64,000 nt of DNA, taken from DASXQK01 sp963724385 (GTDB lineage: Bacteria > Pseudomonadota > Alphaproteobacteria > Dongiales > Dongiaceae). The notes under the pieces were generated by a model. It was not told the origin of the DNA, did not search any database, and saw nothing but the letters and a program-made list of their open reading frames with translations. Positions 52,860-61,932 of the stretch are shown one piece after another. The translations under genes and the position numbers were made by a program. The stretch lies in assembly GCA_963724385.1 (NCBI GenBank), contig CAVRUJ010000001.1:1178001-1242000 (forward strand). Direction: 5' to 3'. Positions within the stretch are counted from its first letter, which is position 1. Every line of letters starts with the position of its first letter.

Positions 52860-53456
52860 ATGGCAGCGCCAGCCTATGAGGCGGCGGATTTCCTCCGTGC
52901 GCTGCAGGCCCTGCTGCCGCGTGGCCGAGTCTGGCCCCGCGAACCTGATGCGATCCAGACCAAGGTCGCGAGCGGTCTGGCCCAGATCTATGAGTACAAC
53001 AGCGACCGCGCCGCCTACCTGCTGGTCGACAGTTTCCCGGCCAAGGCCAACGAGCTGCTGCCCGAGTGGGAAGAATCGCTCGGCCTCCCGGATCCCTGCG
53101 CCGGGCTATCGCCCACGATCCAGCAGCGTCAAGGTCAGGTCGTGGCGCGGCTGACCAATTCGGGCGGCCAGTCGGCGCCCTACTTCATCGCCTTCGCGTT
53201 CTGGCTCGGCTTCGTCATCACGATCACCAACTACTCGCCCTTCTGGATGGGCAGTTCGGTGATGGGCATGGGCCTGGGTTCGGACGACTGGGCCCATGTC
53301 TGGCAGGTCAATGCTCCCCTGACCACGATCATCGATTTCACCATGGGCCAATCGACCATGGGCGAGCGCCTGCGCGAATGGGGCAACGCCGTGCTCGAAT
53401 GCGAGTTCAACGCGATCAAGCCCGCGCAGTCAATTCTGCTGTTCAGCTACACCTGA
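52860..53456 (+). CDS. DUF2313 (YmfQ/Mu gp48) family tail protein
   Basis: An intact 198-residue protein. ADFLRALQALLPRGRVWPRE, PAKANELLPEWEESLGLPDP and IQQRQGQVVARLTNSGGQS are typical of DUF2313, the Mu gp48-type protein at the periphery of the baseplate. It precedes the tail fibre gene by nine bases. Confidence 0.9.
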   Translation: MAAPAYEAADFLRALQALLPRGRVWPREPDAIQTKVASGLAQIYEYNSDRAAYLLVDSFPAKANELLPEWEESLGLPDPCAGLSPTIQQRQGQVVARLTNSGGQSAPYFIAFAFWLGFVITITNYSPFWMGSSVMGMGLGSDDWAHVWQVNAPLTTIIDFTMGQSTMGERLREWGNAVLECEFNAIKPAQSILLFSYT

Positions 53457-53465
53457 GGCACAACC

Positions 53466-55715
53466 ATGTATCAGTATGACGATCCGACAACGGTCGTGGG
53501 CCTGCCCACGCCTGCTGCGCCGGGCACGGCCGGCTATTTCACCGACGGCAATCCGGCCGGCGGCGTGAAGGCGACGGCGCTGCGGTCGGACTTCATGAAC
53601 ATGGTCATGATGGAGATCCTGAACGTCGTCACGGCGGCGGGGATCACGCCTTCGAAGACGGCGTATAACCAGCTTCTGCTGGCGATCCAGGCGATCATCG
53701 CAGCGGAGACCAGCGACTACTTGGTCGATTCGGGTGCCGCGAACGCCTACGTCGTCGCGTTCAGCCCGCCGCTCGCCACATATCCGAATGGCCAGATCGT
53801 CAAATTCCGCGCCGCCAATGCCAACAGCGGCGCATCGACCCTGAACGCTGGCACGCCCGGCGCCAAGGCCCTGGTCCGCGAGGATGGCGCCGCGATGCAG
53901 GCCGGCGACATCCCGTCGGGTGGCCTGGTCGTGGCGACTTATGACCAGCCGACCGGCCAGTTCTACGTTACCGCGATCGTGCCCAGCCAGATGCTGACCG
54001 CGATCCAGGCCCAGGCCGGGAACTACATCGCCGACACCAGCGGTGTAGCGAACACGATCACGGTCGCCCCGGTCCCGGCGCTGACCGCCTACAATGCCGG
54101 CATCACCCTTCGAATCGAAAGTCGCCAACACCGTCACTGGCGCGGCCACGATCAATGCGAATGGCCTCGGCGGCAAAGCTGTGGTCGATAGCAACGGCGC
54201 GGCCATGCATGCCGGCGCGCTGACCGCCGGCCACGTCTATAGCTTCACCTATGACGGGACGAGCTTCGAGCTGCAGAGCCCGGCCGCCGATACTCTCTAT
54301 GCCGAAGGCGGGTCATACGCGGCGGACACTGGCGCGGCCAACGCCTATGTCGCGGCGGTGCCTGGCATTACCTCGCTTGCCGCTGGCGTGACCTGCCCGA
54401 GTCAAGATCGCGCATCTCAACACCGGGGCCTCGACCCTCAATGTGAATAGCCTGGGCGCGGTTGCCGTCGTGCTCAAGGGTGGACAGGCCCTGACCGGCG
54501 GCGAGCTCGTCGCCGGATCGATCGTTGACTTCGAGTACGACGGGACCAGCTGGCAGGCCTCCGGCACGGTTGCCTATCTCGATATCGGCGCGGGTCTGCG
54601 CAACGATGGGTCGGGCAATCTGCAGGTCAACGAGTTCGGTCTCGAACGTCTCGACAACTCAGAACCTCGCTGCCGCCAATCACCAAAGCTTCTATAACGC
54701 CACCGCGGCCTGCACATTCAACTTGCCGCACTCCACTGTGGTTTGGAATGGTTGGAGTTTCGGTTTTATTGCCGCCGGCGGCAATATCACGCTGACGCCC
54801 AACGCCAGCGATACGATCAAGGTCAACGGCCAGTCCTACGGGACGGGAACGAGCTTCGTCATTCCGCAGGGCGCCCAGGGCTATGTGACGACTGACGGCG
54901 CCGGCAACATCATCGTGATGTTGAATACGGGACGGATTAGGCTCGCTGGCGCCCTCACAATCTATGTGGCCACGACGGGCTCTGATTCCGCCAATACCGG
55001 CCTTACTTCAGGCTCGCCCTTCGCCACGCTGCAGCATGCCTATAGCTGGGCGCAACAGAATCTCGATCTGAACGGCAACACGCTTACGATTTCCGTCGCA
55101 GACGGGACCTACTCGCCTGGCGCTAACGGCGTCGTTTGCACGGGCCCCATTCTCGGGCAGACCGGTCCCGCGGCGGTCGTGTTCCAGGGCAATGTTGCGA
55201 CTCCTTCGAACTGCATTGTCTCGGTCACGACCGGGAATTGTTTCCAAGCGCAGTTCGGCGCTGCGATCACGGTCACCGGATTCAAGATGACTGCTTCCGG
55301 AGGCTCTGGCGGCGGCCTCCAGGCGACCACGCAGGGCGTGATCTGGTTCAACACCGTCGTGTTCGGCACCTGCGGAGCGCAACACATCTTCGCTTTCCAG
55401 GGCGCGATTGTGGCTACTGGAAACTACACAATCAACGGCGGCTCCACGGCCCATGTCGTGGCTCAGGGAAGCGGCACTGCCAATATCAGCGGCGTCACGA
55501 TCACGATCACTGGCACGCCGGCATTTTCGACCGCCTTCGCCCAGGCGGCGATCGTCGGCCTGGTGGAGGCTATTGGCAACACATTCACGGGCAGTGCCAC
55601 CGGGCTCCGGTATCAGGCGGCCACCAACGGCGTGATCTACACCAACGGGCAACCCACGACCTATCTCCCCGGCGGCACGGCCGGCACGACCGCGACTGGC
55701 GGGCAATACGCATGA
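53466..55715 (+). pseudogene. Tail fibre protein with internal repeats, frameshifted
   Basis: The N-terminal 60 residues (MYQYDDPTTVVGLPTPAAPG) attach it to the baseplate. Then come at least three related modules of about 90 residues built on DSGAANAYVVAFSPPLATY, ADTSGVANTITVAPVPALTA and ADTGAANAYVAAVPGITSLA, each followed by strands and an EDGAAM/SNGAAM-type turn. The C-terminal 330 residues look like a right-handed beta-helix. Shifts are near 54115, 54400 and 54640. If repaired, the protein has about 750 residues. Confidence 0.75.
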
Positions 55716-57034
55716 TCGACATCACTCAAGCGCCTTACAGCGCCGATCCAAGCGGAGTCGCCGACGCAACGTCCGCGATCAATGCCGCGCTCGCCGTCGG
55801 CGGGGAAGTCATCGCGCCCGCCGGCCGCTATCTGGTCAGCGGCTCTCTGAATGTGACGAAGCCCACGCGGTTCAGGGGCGAGGGGGCATCAACCGTTATC
55901 CTGGTCGCCGGCTCAGTTGGGCCTACGGTAGATGTAATCAGCATCGCCCCGGCGCAGCCGGACCAGCGGGAATGGGCACTCGAGGCACTTTATATCCAGG
56001 CTGGTGCCGTCGCGCCCGGCCGCCACGCCGTAGCCATCAATCTAGCGCTGGGCCAGTTTCTCAATCGGTTCCGGATGACCAACGTCATCTGCGACCAATT
56101 CGGCGGCAACGGACTCAATCTGACCAACCCGAACTCGGACGGGTTTTTCTGCTCGCTGATCGAGAATTGCTGGCTTGCCGGCGGCATAAGCTTGCGGGGT
56201 TCGGGCGACAGCTTGGTGATCCGCGGCAACACGCTTACGGGATCCGGGGTCGGAGTCTACGCAGCCCCGGTCTCCGGCGCGGCGCAGCTCATCATCGACG
56301 ACAACAACGTCACCTGCTCGGGCGGCGGCATCTGGGTCTCGGGGGGCACCCAGGCAAAGATCCGCAACAATCAGATCGAACAGTCGTCGCCCTACACGGG
56401 CTCCGTCGGCGCCAGCGTCTATCTGCAGAACCACACCGACGGCAACGTCCATGGCAACAACATCAACGCCTGGAGCTACGTGGATTGCATCCGCCTGGAC
56501 GGCAGCTATGGCTGCGACATCGGGGACAACTCCCTGACCGCCGCAATTGCCAGCGGCAAATATCACGGCCGCTTTTCTTCGACCTCCGAGGCCAATATCT
56601 GGCGCCGCAGCAACCGACACTACTCGTACAATGTCGGCAAACGTCCCAACGGCAGCTTCGTCGGGCACAATGCCGGCCTGATCGGCAACCTCGGGATCCA
56701 GTTTTACAACGTGCCGCTGGTGAATAAGTGGAAGGCCGGGTCGGACACGAACTATGACCGAGGTCTCTTCGCCGGCGTCGACGAGGCGGGGAATGTCGAG
56801 CTGCGCGGCACGATCGGCGGGGGCCAGGTGACGCCGGGCACGGAGATCGCACAGCTGCCCACGCAAATGCGCCCGAACCAGAATATTCGTCTGCCAGTCG
56901 CCGTGTACAACGGATCAGTCTGGTCGATGGGCGTGCTCTACGTCAGCCCGACCGGATTTGTGAGCATTCAAGCCCTGGCATCAAACGTGCTGATCCATTT
57001 CGGAGGTTGCAAGTTCAGCACGCTCAGTACGTGA
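55712..57034 (+). CDS. Beta-helix tail spike protein
   Basis: An intact 440-residue protein with the start MIDITQAPYSADPSGVADAT, the usual beginning of pectate-lyase-like phage spikes, and repeated strand-turn units (IRGNTLTGSGVGVYAAPV, IDDNNVTCSGGGIWVSGGT, IRNNQIEQSS, VHGNNINAWSYVD). Such spikes bind and often cut surface polysaccharide. No catalytic residues can be assigned. It overlaps the fibre gene by ATGA. Confidence 0.8.
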   Translation: MIDITQAPYSADPSGVADATSAINAALAVGGEVIAPAGRYLVSGSLNVTKPTRFRGEGASTVILVAGSVGPTVDVISIAPAQPDQREWALEALYIQAGAVAPGRHAVAINLALGQFLNRFRMTNVICDQFGGNGLNLTNPNSDGFFCSLIENCWLAGGISLRGSGDSLVIRGNTLTGSGVGVYAAPVSGAAQLIIDDNNVTCSGGGIWVSGGTQAKIRNNQIEQSSPYTGSVGASVYLQNHTDGNVHGNNINAWSYVDCIRLDGSYGCDIGDNSLTAAIASGKYHGRFSSTSEANIWRRSNRHYSYNVGKRPNGSFVGHNAGLIGNLGIQFYNVPLVNKWKAGSDTNYDRGLFAGVDEAGNVELRGTIGGGQVTPGTEIAQLPTQMRPNQNIRLPVAVYNGSVWSMGVLYVSPTGFVSIQALASNVLIHFGGCKFSTLST

Positions 57035-57086
57035 TCGATTTCGCGAGCCGCACCGGTGCCGCCCTCCTCGAGGGTCGGTGAATCGA

Positions 57087-57218
57087 TTACTGGAAGCAGC
57101 AGGCCGCGAGGCCCTGGGGCGGGATCACCGGGAGAAGCCAGTCGGGGACGCGGAACGCCAGATAGATCAGCGTGAAGGCGGCGAACGCGGCATATTCGAT
57201 CAGGTCCCGGTTGTTCAT
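57087..57218 (-). CDS. Small membrane protein on the opposite strand (43 residues)
   Basis: An ATG at 57218 starts MNNRDLIEYAAFAAFTLIYL, a good single membrane helix, and the frame ends in TAA at 57087-57089. It lies antisense in the 290-bp gap between the spike and O-antigen genes, which otherwise shows no coding sequence. Binding site is weak. Confidence 0.4.
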   Translation of the reverse strand: MNNRDLIEYAAFAAFTLIYLAFRVPDWLLPVIPPQGLAACCFQ

Positions 57219-57321
57219 GGTGCCAACTTATCATCTTCCGGCACAGACGATCTACTGTTGACGGTGGCTATAGCGGTCCGCATCGTGTAACAGCGTTGCC
57301 ATGGCCCGGAAATGAGGTCGC

Positions 57322-58647
57322 GTGGGGGAGAGGCGCATCAGCCGATTGAGTGAGACCGCCGGCCCGCGGCTGGCCGCTCTCCTTGTCGGGCTGATCCTGT
57401 TCGGGGACGTGTATCTGGTGAAGATCACGGTGCCCGCCGCGATGCTGCTCTTGCCTCTTCTGGCGTTCATATATCCGCCGTGGGATTTACTGCGTCTCAG
57501 GAACGTGCCCTCGGGCGCCTATATTCTTGCGGCTGTGCTTGCCCTTGTGCCCGTGCAAGCCACGCTATACGCCGGCCCAGCGCTGCGCTGGAGATCGGAC
57601 CTAGCGGTATGGTTGCCGCTGTTCTGGGCCGTCGCGGCCATGCTGGCCCTGCGGTCCGCGCGACTCTCCGACGCCTTGCTATGGAAAGCCTTGCTGGCCG
57701 GTGGAATCGTCACGGGCCTGATCATGCTCGCCATTGCAGCACTTGCGCCGCCGGGCTGGTATCCAGTGCCGGGCCAGGCCGCTGCCCCGACCGAGCAGGC
57801 CTATGAAAGGAGCCTCGTTGCGGAAAATGCGGCCGGCAGTGCAGCGGGACCAACGTCCGGCCGGGCAAGCATTCAGACACCGCTGGGAGAGCAAGCCTTC
57901 CAACCAGTGGAACCCACGCAGGCGGAGCAGCGCCTCTATCAGGACAAATATCGGATCGTGAATTTCCTGGGACGGTCGAACTATATCGCCGTGTTCCTGG
58001 TCTTCCTCTTCGAAGTGGCTCTGTTTCAGAGATCACGAGTCGTGGCCGTGATCTTCGCTTTGCTCGCAGCCGCGACCTTGTCTCGAGGCGGATTGCTATT
58101 CCTCGCTGTAGGTTTTGGCTTTTGGGTTGCGGCGCGGCTGAGAATCGGGGCAGCGAAGTGGGCCTTGGTGGTGCCCTTCCTGGCACTGCTGGTGCCACCC
58201 GCCGTTGCGCTCCTGTCGGGGTGGCTCGGCCCGCAGCAGCTGCCGTCCTCACTAGAATCGCGGCTCAGCTATTGGCAATCGGGCTGGCGTGTAGCTCTCG
58301 AGCATCCGGTCCTGGGCCTGCCAAGATCGATCCTGCTGATCAGACACAACTACGGCATCACCTGGAACCCGCATAATCCGCTGCTGTGGATCGTTGCGAC
58401 GTTCGGGATTGTCGGGCTGGGCTTGTATTTCGCCTACCTGACTGTGGCGTTGCGCGCCATTGCCCGACGGGCCGTCGGTTCCGATCTCTGGCGGGGTATC
58501 TATGTCGGGCTGCTGCTGATGCTCGCCTGGGGCACGTTCGAGATCGTATGGTGGACCCCGGCATTCGAGATCCTGCTGGCGTCGCTTTACATCCTGGCCA
58601 GGAATGGGATGCCGGCGCGGACGACGAAGGACGCAGCGTCCGGATAG
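57322..58647 (+). CDS. O-antigen ligase/polymerase-like membrane protein
   Basis: A 441-residue inner membrane protein with about eleven helices and one large periplasmic loop holding WNPHNPLLWIVATFGIVGLG, the HN(P)xxLx motif of the WaaL/Wzy family (Wzy_C). Members ligate or polymerise O-antigen or other surface glycans. It starts at a GTG (57322) and is followed by a strong terminator, so it is a separate transcription unit between tail spike and lysis genes. Its position and intact state suggest a lysogenic conversion role, changing the receptor glycan. Confidence 0.82.
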   Translation: MGERRISRLSETAGPRLAALLVGLILFGDVYLVKITVPAAMLLLPLLAFIYPPWDLLRLRNVPSGAYILAAVLALVPVQATLYAGPALRWRSDLAVWLPLFWAVAAMLALRSARLSDALLWKALLAGGIVTGLIMLAIAALAPPGWYPVPGQAAAPTEQAYERSLVAENAAGSAAGPTSGRASIQTPLGEQAFQPVEPTQAEQRLYQDKYRIVNFLGRSNYIAVFLVFLFEVALFQRSRVVAVIFALLAAATLSRGGLLFLAVGFGFWVAARLRIGAAKWALVVPFLALLVPPAVALLSGWLGPQQLPSSLESRLSYWQSGWRVALEHPVLGLPRSILLIRHNYGITWNPHNPLLWIVATFGIVGLGLYFAYLTVALRAIARRAVGSDLWRGIYVGLLLMLAWGTFEIVWWTPAFEILLASLYILARNGMPARTTKDAASG

Positions 58648-58673
58648 GGCACTGCGATCCGATCGAGACGAAG

Positions 58674-58697
58674 GCCGCCTTAAAGGCGGCTTTTTTG
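58674..58697 (+). terminator. Rho-independent terminator after the O-antigen gene
   Basis: A 6-bp stem GCCGCC / GGCGGC with a TTAAA loop (extendable by AT pairs) followed by TTTTTT. It is the clearest terminator of the window and separates the O-antigen gene from the lysis group. Confidence 0.85.
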
Positions 58698-58735
58698 TTG
58701 GTCGCGGCGACGCATCACAGCAAGGGAGCGGATTG

Positions 58736-58957
58736 GTGAGCATGCATGTCCGGCGGCGCGAGGCAGACGAGGAGCAGCGGCCGGTGACGCTGGAGAGGCT
58801 CGACGAGCGGCTGATACACGTCGAGCAGATGCTGGCGGATTACGTGACCCGCCACGAGTTCACGCCGGTCCAGCTCATCGCCTATGGCGCGGTCTCGCTG
58901 CTCGCCGGCGGGGTGTTCACCGTGGGGCTGGCGAAGCTCTTCCATCTCGGAGGGTGA
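58736..58957 (+). CDS. Small membrane protein with N-terminal coiled coil (XhlA/holin-accessory-like)
   Basis: A 73-residue protein from a GTG after an AAGGGAG site. An acidic helix (TLERLDERLIHVEQMLADYV) is followed by one membrane span (LIAYGAVSLLAGGVFTVGLA). This plan is like haemolysin XhlA or holin-associated proteins. The role is inferred from topology and position. Confidence 0.55.
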   Translation: MSMHVRRREADEEQRPVTLERLDERLIHVEQMLADYVTRHEFTPVQLIAYGAVSLLAGGVFTVGLAKLFHLGG

Positions 58958-58961
58958 CGGC

Positions 58962-59405
58962 ATGGCGCGACTTTCGGGGCGCAGCTTGTTCGTCGCGGCG
59001 TCGCAGGCGCTGTTCATGGCCACGGCGCTGCTGACCGGCGCGCTCGGCGGCTATTGGCTGTTCGTCGACGACAGCGAGCCGGTCCACCTCGTCTCGCAGC
59101 GCCTGGTCGCCGCGCCCAAGGCCAACGGCTTCGGCGCGCTGGTGATCGAGCGGCGCTACTGCACGGCCGGTGGCGGCGCCTTCGTCCTGGGGCGGGAGAT
59201 CGAGGGCGCCTCGATCCACGAGCTGCCCCTCTCGACCATGCCGGGAGTCAAAGGCTGCGCCACGGAGGAGTTCACCATCCTCGTGCCGCCACTGCCGCCG
59301 GGCAGCTACGTCTACCGCTCGCATGTCCTGTTCGACCGCAACCCGCTGCGCCCCGGGCAGCTCGAGGACTTCCCGCCCATTCCCTTCGAGGTGAGAGCGC
59401 CATGA
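58962..59405 (+). CDS. Membrane-anchored phage protein, function unknown
   Basis: A 147-residue protein with one N-terminal membrane helix (residues about 8-32) and a soluble beta-rich domain (FGALVIERRYCTAGGGAFVL, VPPLPPGSYVYRSHVLFDR) with two Cys. It overlaps the endolysin-like gene by ATGA. It could be a spanin-like or late structural protein. Confidence 0.55.
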   Translation: MARLSGRSLFVAASQALFMATALLTGALGGYWLFVDDSEPVHLVSQRLVAAPKANGFGALVIERRYCTAGGGAFVLGREIEGASIHELPLSTMPGVKGCATEEFTILVPPLPPGSYVYRSHVLFDRNPLRPGQLEDFPPIPFEVRAP

Positions 59406-59863
59406 TCGACCCCAGGCAACTACGCGAGCGCGTGATCCGGCCCGCGCTCGACGCGATCGGGCTGGGCGGCGAGGCGGCGGAGATCCTGCTGCTTGGCACC
59501 GCGATCCAGGAGAGCGGGCTCGTCTTCCTCGCCCAGCTCGGCGGCCCGGCGCTGGGGCTGTGGCAGATGGAGCCGGCGACGCATGAGGACTGCTGGGCAA
59601 ACTTCATCACGGGCCGCGACGCACTGCATGCCCGCATCAACAATCTGCTGACGAACCAGCCGGTGCTGGACCAGCTCGTGACCAATCTCGCTTACGCCTG
59701 CGCCATGGCGCGGATCAAGTATTACCGCGACCCGGCGCCGATCCCGGCGGCCGACGATGCCGCCGGCATGGCCGCTTTCTACAAGCGCGTCTACAACAGC
59801 GCGCTGGGTGCGGCCGACCTGGCCGAAGCCGAGCTCGCCTTCCGGCGCGCGATCGCCGCCTAG
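59402..59863 (+). CDS. Endolysin-like transglycosylase-fold protein
   Basis: A 153-residue protein. The segment GTAIQESGLVFLAQLGGPAL, GLWQMEPATHED is like a lysozyme/transglycosylase core with the catalytic Glu in AIQESG and the (G)LWQ(M/I) motif. It fits an endolysin that cuts peptidoglycan, in the late gene group with holin candidates. The C-terminal half is helical (FYKRVYNSALGAADLAEA). Confidence 0.65.
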   Translation: MIDPRQLRERVIRPALDAIGLGGEAAEILLLGTAIQESGLVFLAQLGGPALGLWQMEPATHEDCWANFITGRDALHARINNLLTNQPVLDQLVTNLAYACAMARIKYYRDPAPIPAADDAAGMAAFYKRVYNSALGAADLAEAELAFRRAIAA

Positions 59864-59883
59864 CCCGACATTCCGGAAACCCC

Positions 59884-60526
59884 ATGGACCGTGCCCTGGC
59901 CGCGCGGATGGCGGAGCTTTCCGCCGCGGCCTACGACGTCGACCAGCCCTTCGTGGCGACGTCGGAGAACGGCTACATCGCGATCGCATTCCCGGGCACG
60001 CATGTCGATCCGTGGCGCTGGTCGGAACGTCGAGACCGATCTCGAGGCGGAGCTGGTGGCGTGGCCGGCGGGCGGCAACGTGCATGCCGGCTTCGCCAGG
60101 CGGGTGCGGGCGATGAAGGGCGCGCTGCACCTCGCGGTGGCGCGTCTCGCCGCCGTGCCGCGGCCGTTGTGGTTCACCGGCCACAGCCTGGGCGCCGGCG
60201 AGGCGCTGCTGGCGGCGAGCCTCATCACGACGGTTGCCGGCGTCTTCACCTTCGGCTGCCCCCGGCCCGGCGACGCCGCGTTCTGGCGCGGCGTTCACGC
60301 GCCAGTGTTTCGCTTCGTCCACGCGCTCGACATGGTGCCCCGCCTGCCGCCGCCGGTGGAAGGCTATCGCCACGGCGGGACGCGCTGGCACATCTCGGCC
60401 TCTGGCAAGCTGCGCCGCTCGTCCTGGAGGCCCTGGCCCGACTGGGCGCCGGTGCCGCTCGAGCAGGGCGTGCTCGATCACCGGATCGGGGAGTACGCGC
60501 GGTTGCTCAGGGGAGACGGCGGATGA
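59884..60526 (+). pseudogene. Lipase class 3-like hydrolase, one frameshift
   Basis: The first part (ARMAELSAAAYDVDQPFVAT, YIAIAFPGTHVDPWRW) and the second (VETDLEAELVAWPAGGNVHA, the nucleophile elbow LWFTGHSLGAGEALLAASL, FVHALDMVPRLPP with the Asp region, and a His in RWHISASG) are joined by a shift near 60025. Together they make an alpha/beta hydrolase of the lipase 3 family of about 213 residues. In a late phage operon it may attack host membrane lipid during lysis; that is inference. Confidence 0.72.
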
Positions 60527-60918
60527 AACTCATCGAGCTGGAGCCGCGATTCGTCCGCTGGGAAGAGCGCGAGGACACCTGGACAGAGGTTCAGCCCGAC
60601 GGCCACGGCATCGCAATGCATGGGCCTCGCGTGTTCTTCCCGTTCGTCGAGCGGATCGAGCAGGCGCAAGGCGTCAAGTTCCTGTGCCCGAAGTGCTTCG
60701 CGGCCAATAAGGGGCCGGTCGGCACCCATGCGGTCATCTGCTGGTCCAGCTCGCGCGGCGTGCCGGCCAAGGCATTTCCAGGACCAGGTCGGTGGCGTCT
60801 GGTCGGGACAGGCTTTCAGGATCTCACGCTTGATGTCGAGCCCGGCAAGTCCAGGTCGGTTCTTCTGATCGGCGGCTGCGCGTGGCACGGCTTCGTTACC
60901 AATGGAGAAGTCACATGA
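60523..60918 (+). CDS. DUF6527-like phage protein
   Basis: A 131-residue protein with MKLIELEPRFVRW, a zinc-type pair (VKFLCPKCFAANKG), and the end GGCAWHGFVTNGEV, which matches the pattern of the DUF6527 family, common in late phage operons. It overlaps both neighbours by ATGA. Confidence 0.7.
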   Translation: MKLIELEPRFVRWEEREDTWTEVQPDGHGIAMHGPRVFFPFVERIEQAQGVKFLCPKCFAANKGPVGTHAVICWSSSRGVPAKAFPGPGRWRLVGTGFQDLTLDVEPGKSRSVLLIGGCAWHGFVTNGEVT

Positions 60919-61058
60919 CCGCTCGCCATCTCGCGGCGCTCCTGGCGTTCGCGTTCCTACTCGCCGGCTGCTGCGGCCTTAGCGATCGGGGCTGCAAGCC
61001 GGGCCAGGTGTTCGAGATGCAGCCCGCGGCGCCGGCGCCGCTCTACGGCACGCCATGA
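60915..61058 (+). CDS. Small phage lipoprotein (47 residues)
   Basis: MTARHLAALLAFAFLLAGCC is a lipoprotein signal with the lipobox LAGC; the mature part is short, Pro/Ala-rich and has two more Cys. It could be the Rz1-like outer membrane spanin partner. ATGA overlaps on both sides. Confidence 0.6.
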   Translation: MTARHLAALLAFAFLLAGCCGLSDRGCKPGQVFEMQPAAPAPLYGTP

Positions 61059-61882
61059 CCGCCCGCAAGCTCACGCATGGCTGGAACCGCGACAAGGCCG
61101 ATGCGCGCGATCTCAAGTTCGCGGACGTGCGCGCGAAGCTGCCGAGCTTTCCCCTCGCGGTCGGCGTGGTCGACATGGAGCCGCCGATCCGCGACCAGGG
61201 CCCGCTCGGCGGTTGCACCGGATTTGGGACGACGGCCGGCATGGCTGTCGAGTGGGTGAAGCTGGGCAACATCCCGCAACCGCTGCAGCTATCCGAACTG
61301 ATGGCCTACCTGCTGGGCCGGATCCCGGAAGGGACGGTCGCACAGGACGCCGGCGCGGAGATCCGCGACGTCATCAAGGGGCTCGCAACGAACGGCTGCT
61401 GCCTCGAGGAGCTCTGGCCCTACGAGATCGGCAAGTTTGCCCAGGAACCACCAGACGACGCCTGGACCGACGCGCTGGGGCACACCATCAAGGCCTATAG
61501 CGCGCTCGACAACGCCGACCTGTCGCAGATCAAGACCTGCCTCGCGGGTCACGACGGGTTCCCCTGTGGCTTCCTGTGCCCGCCGGCATTCGAGGGCGAC
61601 GAGGTCGCCGAGACCGGGTTCCTGGCCGACCCGGCGCCCGGATGGACGGCGATCGGGGGCCATTGCGTCTTCGGCGCGCGCTATGACGACACCGTGCGCG
61701 GCGCAAACTGGCGCAACCCCGGCGGCATCCTGTTCCGCAACAGCTATGGCCGGGGTTTCGGCGACCCCAAGTTCCCCGGCCATTTCTGGGCCAGCTACGA
61801 CTTCGTCACCTCGGCGGCGTGGTCATCGTTTTGGCATCTGACCTCCGTCGGCTACGGGCCGTCGTCTCAGATGGCGCCCTGA
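61055..61882 (+). CDS. Papain-like (C1) cysteine peptidase
   Basis: A 275-residue protein with a complete C1 catalytic set: the oxyanion Gln and nucleophile Cys in PIRDQGPLGGCTGFGTTAG, the His in WTAIGGHCVFGARYDD and the Asn in GILFRNSYGRGFGDPKF. There is no signal peptide and no inhibitory propeptide beyond about 45 residues, so it would act in the cytosol or after lysis. The start overlaps the upstream lipoprotein by ATGA. Its role in the phage is unknown; processing of a phage or host protein is one idea. Confidence 0.82.
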   Translation: MTARKLTHGWNRDKADARDLKFADVRAKLPSFPLAVGVVDMEPPIRDQGPLGGCTGFGTTAGMAVEWVKLGNIPQPLQLSELMAYLLGRIPEGTVAQDAGAEIRDVIKGLATNGCCLEELWPYEIGKFAQEPPDDAWTDALGHTIKAYSALDNADLSQIKTCLAGHDGFPCGFLCPPAFEGDEVAETGFLADPAPGWTAIGGHCVFGARYDDTVRGANWRNPGGILFRNSYGRGFGDPKFPGHFWASYDFVTSAAWSSFWHLTSVGYGPSSQMAP

Positions 61883-61895
61883 TCGTCTCATCCCT

Positions 61896-61914
61896 GGGTG
61901 AAATCGTTTCACCC
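61896..61914 (+). terminator. Hairpin between peptidase and next gene
   Basis: A perfect 8-bp stem GGGTGAAA / TTTCACCC with a TCG loop, but no T-run. It may be a weak terminator, or a processing or regulatory hairpin just upstream of the next ribosome binding site (TAGGAG at 61920). Confidence 0.45.
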
Positions 61915-61932
61915 CAACCTTAGGAGCTGCCC

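Noticed and set aside
56968..57234. An 88-codon leftward frame after the tail spike
   Set aside because: It overlaps the end of the spike gene; the better candidate on that strand is the 43-codon frame at 57087-57218.
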